A stretch of DNA of 64,000 bases from Cystobacter fuscus (GTDB lineage: Bacteria > Myxococcota > Myxococcia > Myxococcales > Myxococcaceae): positions 1,674,001 through 1,738,000 of the forward strand of contig NZ_CP022098.1 in assembly GCF_002305875.1 (NCBI RefSeq). The letters are read 5' to 3'. Under the pieces are notes generated by a model. The model saw only the letters and a list, made by a program, of their open reading frames with translations. It was not told the origin of the DNA and searched no databases. A program made the position numbers and the translations under genes. Every line of letters starts with the position of its first letter. Position 1 is the stretch's first letter. Positions 43,181 through 49,025 of the stretch are shown in pieces.

Positions 43181-45675
43181 CGAGGAATCTCTACAACGAG
43201 GCGACCCTGCGCAGCCTCATCGACCACTTCACCAATCCCATCTCCGTGGTCCAGGATGGTCGGATCCGGATGGCCAACGACGCCTACCTGGCGATGCACG
43301 GGTTGTCGCGCGAGCAGGTCGAGGGCCGCTCCTTCTTCGACTTCCTCCACCCGGAGGACCTGGCGAGGCTGCGCACGCGCTACCGCCTGCGGGAGCAGGG
43401 GATGCTGGCGGAGAGCGATCCCCGGCGCTACGTGCTCCCGTCGCGTCCGGGCGTGGGGCCGCGGGAGCTGGCGGTGCACGTGCAGGAGGTGGAGCTGGAG
43501 GGCAGTGGCTTCGCGCTGCTGTGCAACCACCTGGTGCTGGGCGATCGTCCGAGCGAGCTGGAGATGGCCGAGCGCCTGGTGGAGACGTCCGCGAAGCTCG
43601 TCGCGGCGCGCTCCGAGGAGGCGGTGCGGCGCATCGCCCTGGAGGGCTTCCAGGGGGTGGGGCTCGTCGCGCGCTTCCTGGCGCGGGACGGGGAGCGCTT
43701 CAGCCCCTTCGAGGGTTTCGAGGAGGCGCTGGCCTGGCGGGCCCTGACCGAGGGACGCCCCGTCTTCGGCCACTTCGAGAACGAGTCCACGGCCGTCTAC
43801 CTCGCGCTGGGCACCACGTCGTCGGAGATGCTGTGGGTGGCGGGCCCGGAGGTGCGGCCCTCGTACGGTCCGGTGCTGGAGCTCTTCGCCAAGGTGGTGG
43901 GGGCGGCGCTCACCGACGCGCGGCTGTTGGCGGACGTGGAGCGCAGCCGCTGGGAGCTGTCGTCCGTGGCCGAGGTGGCGCGCTTCGTCGCGCTGCCCGA
44001 GCCTCCCTCGCCCGAGGACTTCCTCGCGCGGCTGTCGCTGCTGGTGGGCGCGGAGGCCGTGGTGTTGTACGGGTCGGACTCGCCGGAGGGGCCTCCTGGG
44101 CTCGTGGCGCAGGTGGGTCTGGAGCCGGCCCAGGTGGAGGCACTCCCGATGCCGCGGGAGGAGTGGCTGTCGGCGGAGCTGTCGGCTCGGGGCGTGGTGC
44201 TCTCCAGCGAAGCGGAGGAGCGCGAGTGGAGCGCGCTGTCCGCGGGCCGTCTGGTCCGGAGCGCGGCGGTGCCGTTGTTGCTGGGAGGTCAGCCCGGGGG
44301 GCTCTTGCAGGTGCTGCGCGGCGCGGACCCTCCCTTCAGCGCGGAGGAGCTGCGGCTGCTGGGCACGCTGGCCGAGCTGTTGATGATGTTGCTGGAGCAG
44401 CGCCGGCTGCGGGCCGAGTCCGCGCGCCAGCTCACCGACTCGCGCCTGCTGTTGGATCTGGCGCGCACCACCGCCACCACGTTGGAGGTGGCGAGCATCC
44501 TGGACGTGGCCTCGGACTTCCTCGTCAAGCTGCTGGATGTCTCCAACTGCTTCATCCTCCTGCATGACGAGCAGGCGGGGGTGCTGCGGGGCGCCGCGGC
44601 CTCCGTCACCCATCGCGACTTCTTCCGGGGTCTGGTGGTGCCGGTGGATGACCCCGAGAGCCTCGCGGCGCGCGTGGCGCGCGAGCGCCGGTCCATCTCC
44701 GTACCGGACCTGTCGAAGGCCGGGTCCATCGGGCGGCGCTCGCTCGTGCAGCAGCTCGAGCAGAAGGCGATGCTGGCGCTGCCACTCACCTCGCGCGAGC
44801 AGCTCATCGGCGTGGTGTTGCTGGACGACATCCGCCGGCCCCGGATCTTCCCCACGGCGTTCATCGAACTGGCCGAGGCCACGTGCGGGCAGATCGCCCT
44901 GGCCATCACCAACGCGCGTCTGTACGAGTCTCTGTGGGCGTCCTACGCGGAGCTGGCCGCCGCGCGCGCGGAGATGGTCAAGCGCGAGCGCCTGGCGGCC
45001 CTGGGCGAGCTGTCGGCCATCGTGGCCCACGAGGTGCGCAATCCCCTGGGTGCCATCTTCAACGCCGTGGCCTCGTTGCGCCACCTGCTCAAGCCGGATG
45101 GCGACACGGCCATGCTCCTGGACATCCTCGCCGAGGAGAGTGACCGGTTGGACCGGATGGTGAGCGACCTGCTCGACTACACGCGGCCGCGCGAGCCCAT
45201 CCGCCAGCTCGAGGACGTGGCGCGCATGCTGCAGGACGCGGTGGAGGCGGCGTGGAAGCAGCAGGGCAGCCCGAGCCACATCACGCCCACCATCGAGGTG
45301 GAGCCGCAGTTGCCCCGGGTGCCGTTGGATCGGCGCCACATCCGCCAGGTGCTCATCAACATGCTGGTCAACGCCATGCAGGCGATGCCCCAGGGCGGCG
45401 GGGTGCGGGTGCTCGCCCGCCGCGAGCTGCATGAGGACCGGGAGCTCTTGCGCATCGACGTGGTGGACCAGGGGAGCGGCATTCCCACCGAGCTCATCCA
45501 CCGCGTCTTCGAGCCCTTCTTCACCACCAAGGCCCAGGGCACCGGCCTGGGGCTCGCGGTGGTCAAACGCATCATCGAGGAGCACCACGGGGAACTCTCC
45601 CTGGAGAGCACTCCGGGCCGTGGCACCACCTTCTCCATCCGTCTCCCCCTCAACCAGCCGACGAGTCCGCCGTGA
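43177..45675 (+). CDS. pxrK: PAS/GAF histidine kinase, PxrK-like
   Basis: This 832-residue cytoplasmic kinase has an N-terminal PAS domain (about 15-105, SLIDHFTNPISVVQDGRIRM). Two GAF-like regions follow (about 265-400 and 430-590, the second starting LLDLARTTATTLEVASILDV). The HisKA domain carries the phospho-acceptor histidine in IVAHEVRNPLGAIFNAVASL, and the HATPase has INMLVNAMQAMPQGGG, DQGSGIPTELIH and GTGLGLAVVKRI. Overlaps of 4 nt at both ends couple it to selB and to the response regulator. In Myxococcus xanthus, PxrK and PxrR are reported regulators of the Pxr sRNA; the order kinase, NtrC-type regulator, sRNA is preserved here, which is why I use the name. Confidence 0.85.
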   Translation: MTRNLYNEATLRSLIDHFTNPISVVQDGRIRMANDAYLAMHGLSREQVEGRSFFDFLHPEDLARLRTRYRLREQGMLAESDPRRYVLPSRPGVGPRELAVHVQEVELEGSGFALLCNHLVLGDRPSELEMAERLVETSAKLVAARSEEAVRRIALEGFQGVGLVARFLARDGERFSPFEGFEEALAWRALTEGRPVFGHFENESTAVYLALGTTSSEMLWVAGPEVRPSYGPVLELFAKVVGAALTDARLLADVERSRWELSSVAEVARFVALPEPPSPEDFLARLSLLVGAEAVVLYGSDSPEGPPGLVAQVGLEPAQVEALPMPREEWLSAELSARGVVLSSEAEEREWSALSAGRLVRSAAVPLLLGGQPGGLLQVLRGADPPFSAEELRLLGTLAELLMMLLEQRRLRAESARQLTDSRLLLDLARTTATTLEVASILDVASDFLVKLLDVSNCFILLHDEQAGVLRGAAASVTHRDFFRGLVVPVDDPESLAARVARERRSISVPDLSKAGSIGRRSLVQQLEQKAMLALPLTSREQLIGVVLLDDIRRPRIFPTAFIELAEATCGQIALAITNARLYESLWASYAELAAARAEMVKRERLAALGELSAIVAHEVRNPLGAIFNAVASLRHLLKPDGDTAMLLDILAEESDRLDRMVSDLLDYTRPREPIRQLEDVARMLQDAVEAAWKQQGSPSHITPTIEVEPQLPRVPLDRRHIRQVLINMLVNAMQAMPQGGGVRVLARRELHEDRELLRIDVVDQGSGIPTELIHRVFEPFFTTKAQGTGLGLAVVKRIIEEHHGELSLESTPGRGTTFSIRLPLNQPTSPP

Positions 45676-47105
45676 CAGACCCATCGACGACTACTCTTCC
45701 TCGTGGCCGCATCCTGGTGGTGGATGACCAGCGCAACATGCGCGCCACCACCGCGCTGCTCCTGCGCTCCGAGGGCTACTTCGTGCTCGAGGCCGCCACG
45801 GGCGAGGAGGCGCTGCAGATCCTGTCGGGCGGCCGCGTGGAGCTGATGCTGACCGACCTCAAGATGGAGCCCATGGATGGGCTCACCCTGCTCAAGAAGG
45901 CGCTGGAGGTGTCGCCGCGCCTGCAGGTCATCATGATGACGGCGTTTGGCTCCATCGAGAGCGCCGTGGAGGCCATGCGCCAGGGGGCGTTCGACTACGT
46001 CACCAAGCCCTTCAAGGAAGGGGAGCTGCGCTACCGGGTGGAGCGGGCGCAGGAGCGGGCGCGGTTGCAGGCCACGGTGGACATGCTGGCGGGCGAGTTC
46101 AACGAGCGTCACGGCTTGAGCGCGCTGGTGGGCCGCAGTCCGGCGATGCTCGAGCTGACGTCGCGGCTGATGCGCGTGGCGCAGAGTGACGCCACGGTGC
46201 TGGTGCAGGGCGAGAGCGGCACGGGCAAGGAGCTCGTCGCGCGCGCGGTGCACGCGCACAGCCGGCGCAAGGCCCTGCCCTTCGTGCCCGTCAACTGCGC
46301 CGCCATTTCCGAGTCGCTGCTCGAGAGCGAGCTGTTCGGCCACGCCAAGGGCGCCTTCACGGGTGCGGTGCGGGCCCGCCGGGGTCTGGTGGAGGAGGCG
46401 GACGGGGGCACGCTCTTCATCGACGAGGTGACGGAGACGACGCCCGCCTTCCAGTCCAAGCTGCTGCGCACGTTGCAGGACGGCGAGGTGCGGCGCGTGG
46501 GCGAGTCCACCGCGGTGAAGGTGGACGTGCGCATCGTCGCCGCCACCAACCGGGACATCGAGCTGGAGGTGCAGGAGAAGCGCTTCCGGCAGGATCTCTA
46601 CTACCGGCTCAACGTGGTGACCCTGCGAGTGCCCCCGCTGCGCGAGCGACTGGAGGACGTGCCCGCGCTGGCCGAGCACTTCCTCAAGCGCGCCAATGCG
46701 CGCAGCCCCAACCCCAAGCGCCTGTCGGCGGCGGCGGTGGAGCACCTGATGGGCCACAACTTCCCGGGCAACGTCCGGGAGCTGGAGAACCTGGTGGAGC
46801 AGGCGGCGGCGCTGTCCGAGGGCGAGGAGCTGCTCCCGGAGGACTTTCCCCTGCGTCCGCACACCCGGGTGGGGGGGACGCCGGATGCGCCGCCCGCGCC
46901 GCTCACCACGGACCTCAGCTCCCGCGTGCCCACGCTGGCAGAAGCGGTGGAGGAGGCCGAGCGGCGGGCGATCGCCCAGGCCTTGGAGCGCTACGCGATG
47001 GACCTGGGCCGCGTGGCCGAGGAACTGGCCGTCTCCTCCACCACGCTGTGGCGGAAGATGAAGCGCCTCAACCTCCGTCCACCTGGGGGAGAACATCGGG
47101 AGTGA
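45672..47105 (+). CDS. pxrR: NtrC-type sigma-54 response regulator, PxrR-like
   Basis: The 477-residue product (GTG start at 45672) has a receiver domain with acceptor region MLTDLKMEPMDG and the Lys in VTKPFK (about 8-125). An AAA+ domain follows (Walker A GESGTGKELVARAVHAHSRR, the sigma-54-contacting GAFTGA, and DGGTLFIDEV). Last is a Fis-type helix-turn-helix (about 435-465, LGRVAEELAVSSTTLWRKMK). It overlaps the kinase gene by 4 nt. Its 3' end lies 200 bp from the first of five sRNA units, each with sigma-54 promoters and dyads. It is the obvious candidate for the enhancer-binding protein that drives them, in line with PxrR in M. xanthus. Confidence 0.9.
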   Translation: MTDPSTTTLPRGRILVVDDQRNMRATTALLLRSEGYFVLEAATGEEALQILSGGRVELMLTDLKMEPMDGLTLLKKALEVSPRLQVIMMTAFGSIESAVEAMRQGAFDYVTKPFKEGELRYRVERAQERARLQATVDMLAGEFNERHGLSALVGRSPAMLELTSRLMRVAQSDATVLVQGESGTGKELVARAVHAHSRRKALPFVPVNCAAISESLLESELFGHAKGAFTGAVRARRGLVEEADGGTLFIDEVTETTPAFQSKLLRTLQDGEVRRVGESTAVKVDVRIVAATNRDIELEVQEKRFRQDLYYRLNVVTLRVPPLRERLEDVPALAEHFLKRANARSPNPKRLSAAAVEHLMGHNFPGNVRELENLVEQAAALSEGEELLPEDFPLRPHTRVGGTPDAPPAPLTTDLSSRVPTLAEAVEEAERRAIAQALERYAMDLGRVAEELAVSSTTLWRKMKRLNLRPPGGEHRE

Positions 47106-47124
47106 CAGCGGAGCTGCAAGGGCC

Positions 47125-47138
47125 GTTCAATGATGAAA
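47125..47138. promoter_or_regulatory. Possible third, upstream half-matching regulator site
   Basis: GTTCA-ATGA-TGAAA matches the TTKCA-N4-TGMAA dyad consensus in all but the first base. It lies 42 bp (about four helical turns) upstream of the first conserved dyad of unit 1. It could be an additional enhancer site for the PxrR-like protein. Confidence 0.4.
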
Positions 47139-47165
47139 ACTGGAACCCCCCGGGATGACAGCGGA

Positions 47166-47202
47166 TTTGCAGCGCTGAAAACGCATTGCAGCCCTGCAAT
47201 GC
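47166..47202 (+). promoter_or_regulatory. Paired enhancer dyads of sRNA unit 1
   Basis: Two dyads lie at 47167-47180 (TTGCA-GCGC-TGAAA) and 47186-47199 (TTGCA-GCCC-TGCAA, inside a perfect 20-bp palindrome at 47183-47202). Their centres are 19 bp apart, the same spacing as in units 2-5. The second centre is 85.5 bp upstream of the -24 GG, ten bases closer than in the other units, which keeps the helical phase. Confidence 0.75.
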
Positions 47203-47276
47203 CGGAAGGTGTCCCTTGGAGAGGGGAGTGCCGCTCAAGTCCTTGAAATGACGGGGCTTTGAGGCGCCGGGAGAGC

Positions 47277-47292
47277 TGGCATGCAGCGTGCT
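47277..47292 (+). promoter_or_regulatory. Sigma-54 promoter of sRNA unit 1
   Basis: TGGCATG-CAGC-GTGCT keeps the essential GG and GC 12 bases apart. The -24 is TGGCAT instead of TGGCAC. Transcription should begin near 47303. Confidence 0.75.
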
Positions 47293-47302
47293 AAAGGTTG
47301 GA

Positions 47303-47427
47303 GTCAGAATGCGCTGATGTGGCGCTGAAGAGGTTCCCCCCCACCGCTTCAGTGTCTCCGGTGTGTTTTCTTTAGAAGAACCCGCGGCCCGGTCCCCTCT
47401 TCGAGGGGTCCGGGCCGCCTTCTTTTT
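47303..47427 (+). ncRNA. pxr: Pxr-like sRNA unit 1 (divergent copy)
   Basis: The predicted transcript of about 125 nt runs from the sigma-54 start to the terminator T-run. Its core is a hairpin, CTGAAG-A-GGT / ACC-G-CTTCAG, with an apical loop TCCCCCCC (47335-47342, seven C). The reported M. xanthus Pxr has a seven-cytosine run in a stem-loop, and an altered C there changes developmental control. A 3' terminator hairpin follows. The transcript shares only the core and the terminator framework with units 2-5, so this is probably the ancestral or a functionally separate paralogue next to the regulator gene. Confidence 0.85.
47386..47427 (+). terminator. Terminator of sRNA unit 1
   Basis: GGCCCGG-T-CCCCTC pairs with GAGGGG-T-CCGGGCC (a single T-T mismatch) with a 3-nt loop, followed by GCCTTCTTTTT. 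The stem arms differ from those of units 2-5, showing independent sequence with conserved pairing. Confidence 0.9.
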
Positions 47428-47480
47428 GGGCCTCGGGCGCTGATCCAACTCCGCCTCCCGGGAAGGAAGGGCTGGGGGTT

Positions 47481-47514
47481 TTTCACATGTGAAAGGCGAT
47501 TGCAGGGTTGCAAT
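47481..47514 (+). promoter_or_regulatory. Paired enhancer dyads of sRNA unit 2
   Basis: TTTCA-CATG-TGAAA (47481-47494) and TTGCA-GGGT-TGCAA (47500-47513) have centres 19 bp apart. The second centre is 95.5 bp upstream of the -24 GG. Both fit the shared TTKCA-N4-TGMAA consensus. Confidence 0.75.
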
Positions 47515-47600
47515 GCAGAGCTGAAAGCGGCCCGGCTCCCGCGTCTCTCGCCCAGGAGCCAAGTCACTGGAATCCTTGGAGTTCTGGTGGAGGAGAGGAG

Positions 47601-47616
47601 TGGCACGGGGAGTGCT
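47601..47616 (+). promoter_or_regulatory. Sigma-54 promoter of sRNA unit 2
   Basis: TGGCACG-GGGA-GTGCT has an exact -24 element and correct 12-base GG-GC spacing, with a G for T at the first -12 base. The predicted start is near 47627. Confidence 0.8.
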
Positions 47617-47626
47617 AAAGCATGGA

Positions 47627-47751
47627 GACGGAGCACGTCGGAGCTGGTCGAAGGAGGTTCCCCCCCACCGCCTTCAGCCCTCCAGATGGCTTCCTGAGAA
47701 GAACCCGCGGCCCGGTAGCCCTTTCTGAGGGCTCCGGGCCGTCTTCTTTTT
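47627..47751 (+). ncRNA. pxr: Pxr-like sRNA unit 2
   Basis: This is a predicted transcript of 125 nt, the same length as in unit 1. It contains a 5' stem (GACG/CGTC near the start) and the central hairpin GAAGG-A-GGT / ACC-G-CCTTC with loop TCCCCCCC (seven C at 47660-47666). A 13-bp terminator stem at 47709-47740 ends it. Compared with unit 1, the hairpin pairs GG/CC where unit 1 has G/C, and the mismatch A-G is preserved, so structure is conserved though sequence varies. Units 2-5 are identical from the promoter to the terminator. Confidence 0.85.
47709..47751 (+). terminator. Terminator of sRNA unit 2
   Basis: GGCCCGG-T-AGCCCT pairs with AGGGCTCCGGGCC (13 bp, one bulged T) with a 5-nt loop, then GTCTTCTTTTT. 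Confidence 0.92.
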
Positions 47752-47805
47752 GCGCCTCGAGAGCCAGCCGGCACCCCACCTCCCGGGAGGAAAGGGCTGG
47801 GGGCT

Positions 47806-47839
47806 TTTCACATGTGAAAGGTGATTGCAGGGTTGCAAT
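47806..47839 (+). promoter_or_regulatory. Paired enhancer dyads of sRNA unit 3
   Basis: The two dyads (TTTCA-CATG-TGAAA and TTGCA-GGGT-TGCAA) are at 47806-47819 and 47825-47838, with the same 19-bp spacing and the same distance to the promoter as in unit 2. The flanking bases differ slightly. Confidence 0.75.
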
Positions 47840-47925
47840 GCAGAGCTGAAAGCGGCCCGGCCCCTGCGTCTCCCTCTCGGAAGCCAAACCCTCGGAATCC
47901 CTGGGCTTTCCATGGCGGGGAAGGG

Positions 47926-47941
47926 TGGCACGGGGAGTGCT
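47926..47941 (+). promoter_or_regulatory. Sigma-54 promoter of sRNA unit 3
   Basis: TGGCACG-GGGA-GTGCT is identical to unit 2, 325 bp downstream. The DNA between the dyads and this promoter differs from that of unit 2 at many positions. Confidence 0.8.
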
Positions 47942-47951
47942 AAAGCATGGA

Positions 47952-48076
47952 GACGGAGCACGTCGGAGCTGGTCGAAGGAGGTTCCCCCCCACCGCCTTC
48001 AGCCCTCCAGATGGCTTCCTGAGAAGAACCCGCGGCCCGGTAGCCCTTTCTGAGGGCTCCGGGCCGTCTTCTTTTT
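47952..48076 (+). ncRNA. pxr: Pxr-like sRNA unit 3
   Basis: The predicted transcript is identical to unit 2 over its whole length. It lies 325 bp downstream of unit 2 and has its own promoter and terminator, so it would be expressed independently. Its upstream spacer (47851-47925) differs from that of unit 2, while promoter, enhancers and transcript are the same. Confidence 0.85.
48034..48076 (+). terminator. Terminator of sRNA unit 3
   Basis: The same 13-bp bulged stem and T-run as in unit 2. Confidence 0.92.
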
Positions 48077-48130
48077 GCGCCTCGAGAGCCAGGCGGCACC
48101 CCGCCTCCCGGGAAGGAAGGGCTGGGGGTT

Positions 48131-48164
48131 TTTCACATGTGAAAGGCGATTGCAGGGTTGCAAT
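48131..48164 (+). promoter_or_regulatory. Paired enhancer dyads of sRNA unit 4
   Basis: Dyads at 48131-48144 and 48150-48163 are identical to those of unit 2. Confidence 0.75.
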
Positions 48165-48250
48165 GCAGAGCTGAAAGCGGCCCGGCTCCCGCGTCTCTCG
48201 CCCAGGAGCCAAGTCACTGGAATCCTTGGAGTTCTGGTGGAGGAGAGGAG

Positions 48251-48266
48251 TGGCACGGGGAGTGCT
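48251..48266 (+). promoter_or_regulatory. Sigma-54 promoter of sRNA unit 4
   Basis: Identical to unit 2, including the spacer upstream. Confidence 0.8.
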
Positions 48267-48276
48267 AAAGCATGGA

Positions 48277-48401
48277 GACGGAGCACGTCGGAGCTGGTCG
48301 AAGGAGGTTCCCCCCCACCGCCTTCAGCCCTCCAGATGGCTTCCTGAGAAGAACCCGCGGCCCGGTAGCCCTTTCTGAGGGCTCCGGGCCGTCTTCTTTT
48401 T
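48277..48401 (+). ncRNA. pxr: Pxr-like sRNA unit 4
   Basis: Identical in transcript and promoter region to unit 2. As an independent promoter-terminator cassette it adds gene dosage to the array. Confidence 0.85.
48359..48401 (+). terminator. Terminator of sRNA unit 4
   Basis: The same 13-bp bulged stem and T-run as in unit 2. Confidence 0.92.
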
Positions 48402-48455
48402 GCGCCTCGAGAGCCAGCCGGCACCCCACCTCCCGGGAGGAAAGGGCTGGGGGCT

Positions 48456-48489
48456 TTTCACATGTGAAAGGTGATTGCAGGGTTGCAAT
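48456..48489 (+). promoter_or_regulatory. Paired enhancer dyads of sRNA unit 5
   Basis: Dyads at 48456-48469 and 48475-48488 are identical to those of unit 3. Confidence 0.75.
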
Positions 48490-48575
48490 GCAGAGCTGAA
48501 AGCGGCCCGGCCCCTGCGTCTCCCTCTCGGAAGCCAAACCCTCGGAATCCCTGGGCTTTCCATGGCGGGGAAGGG

Positions 48576-48591
48576 TGGCACGGGGAGTGCT
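48576..48591 (+). promoter_or_regulatory. Sigma-54 promoter of sRNA unit 5
   Basis: Identical to unit 3. Confidence 0.8.
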
Positions 48592-48601
48592 AAAGCATGG
48601 A

Positions 48602-48726
48602 GACGGAGCACGTCGGAGCTGGTCGAAGGAGGTTCCCCCCCACCGCCTTCAGCCCTCCAGATGGCTTCCTGAGAAGAACCCGCGGCCCGGTAGCCCTTTC
48701 TGAGGGCTCCGGGCCGTCTTCTTTTT
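48602..48726 (+). ncRNA. pxr: Pxr-like sRNA unit 5
   Basis: The last unit of the array, with a transcript identical to units 2-4. After its terminator the repeat pattern stops abruptly at 48727 and ordinary intergenic DNA follows. Confidence 0.85.
48684..48726 (+). terminator. Terminator of sRNA unit 5
   Basis: The same 13-bp bulged stem and T-run as in unit 2. It closes the array. Confidence 0.92.
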
Positions 48727-49025
48727 CATCGCCCTGGGTTCGTCGTGAGGGCTCCTTCACCCACGCGCTGCTCCGGCCCTTCCTGGTGCTCGAGGCGAGG
48801 CCGCTGGCGGGGTCTGCCCGCAGTGGACACCTTTCGTCGGATTGGCGCCAAGCTGGATCGATTCCCCTCGCGTCCGTTCACGTCCTCACTGTGGCATCTG
48901 ACGGCTCCGTGAGATCCGGGCGGTGCGGAATGGGGAGGGCGTCCGGCCGTGCGCGCTCGAGTGCCGGAACGAAAACGCCCGGGCGAGAGCCGCCCGGGCG
49001 TGGGTGAAACGAAGGCCGCGCGACT
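48727..49025. other. Non-repetitive gap between the sRNA array and nuoN
   Basis: This 299-bp stretch lacks the array motifs. It contains no sigma-54 promoter or convincing frame, apart from the nuo terminator near its end. Confidence 0.6.
48971..49001 (-). terminator. Terminator of the nuo operon
   Basis: ACGCCCGGGC/GCCCGGGCGT form a perfect 10-bp stem around a 7-nt loop. On the minus strand it is followed by TTTTCGTT. It lies 24 bp after the nuoN stop. Confidence 0.85.

Larger units (their letters stand above)
47451..48076 (+). repeat. First copy of a 626-bp direct duplication (sRNA units 2 and 3)
   Basis: Positions 47451-48076 are repeated without any difference I can see at 48101-48726, an offset of 650 bp. 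The copy includes two complete sRNA units with their dyads and promoters and ends exactly at the terminator T-run. The perfect identity indicates a recent event or gene conversion. Confidence 0.9.
48101..48726 (+). repeat. Second copy of the 626-bp duplication (sRNA units 4 and 5)
   Basis: This is an identical repeat of 47451-48076. The short segment 48077-48100 between the copies is similar to the linker after unit 2, as expected if the duplication arose by unequal recombination between 325-bp units. Confidence 0.9.

Noticed and set aside
47481-48469. CRISPR-like regular spacing of repeats
   Set aside because: Units are 325 bp, far larger than CRISPR repeats, and carry promoters and terminators. 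There are no short spacers or cas genes.
47349-48611. Several overlapping frames of 90-141 codons on both strands within the repeat array
   Set aside because: They recur with the 325-bp unit, run through the terminator and promoter dyads, and have no family resemblance. The sequence is better explained by the sRNA cassettes.
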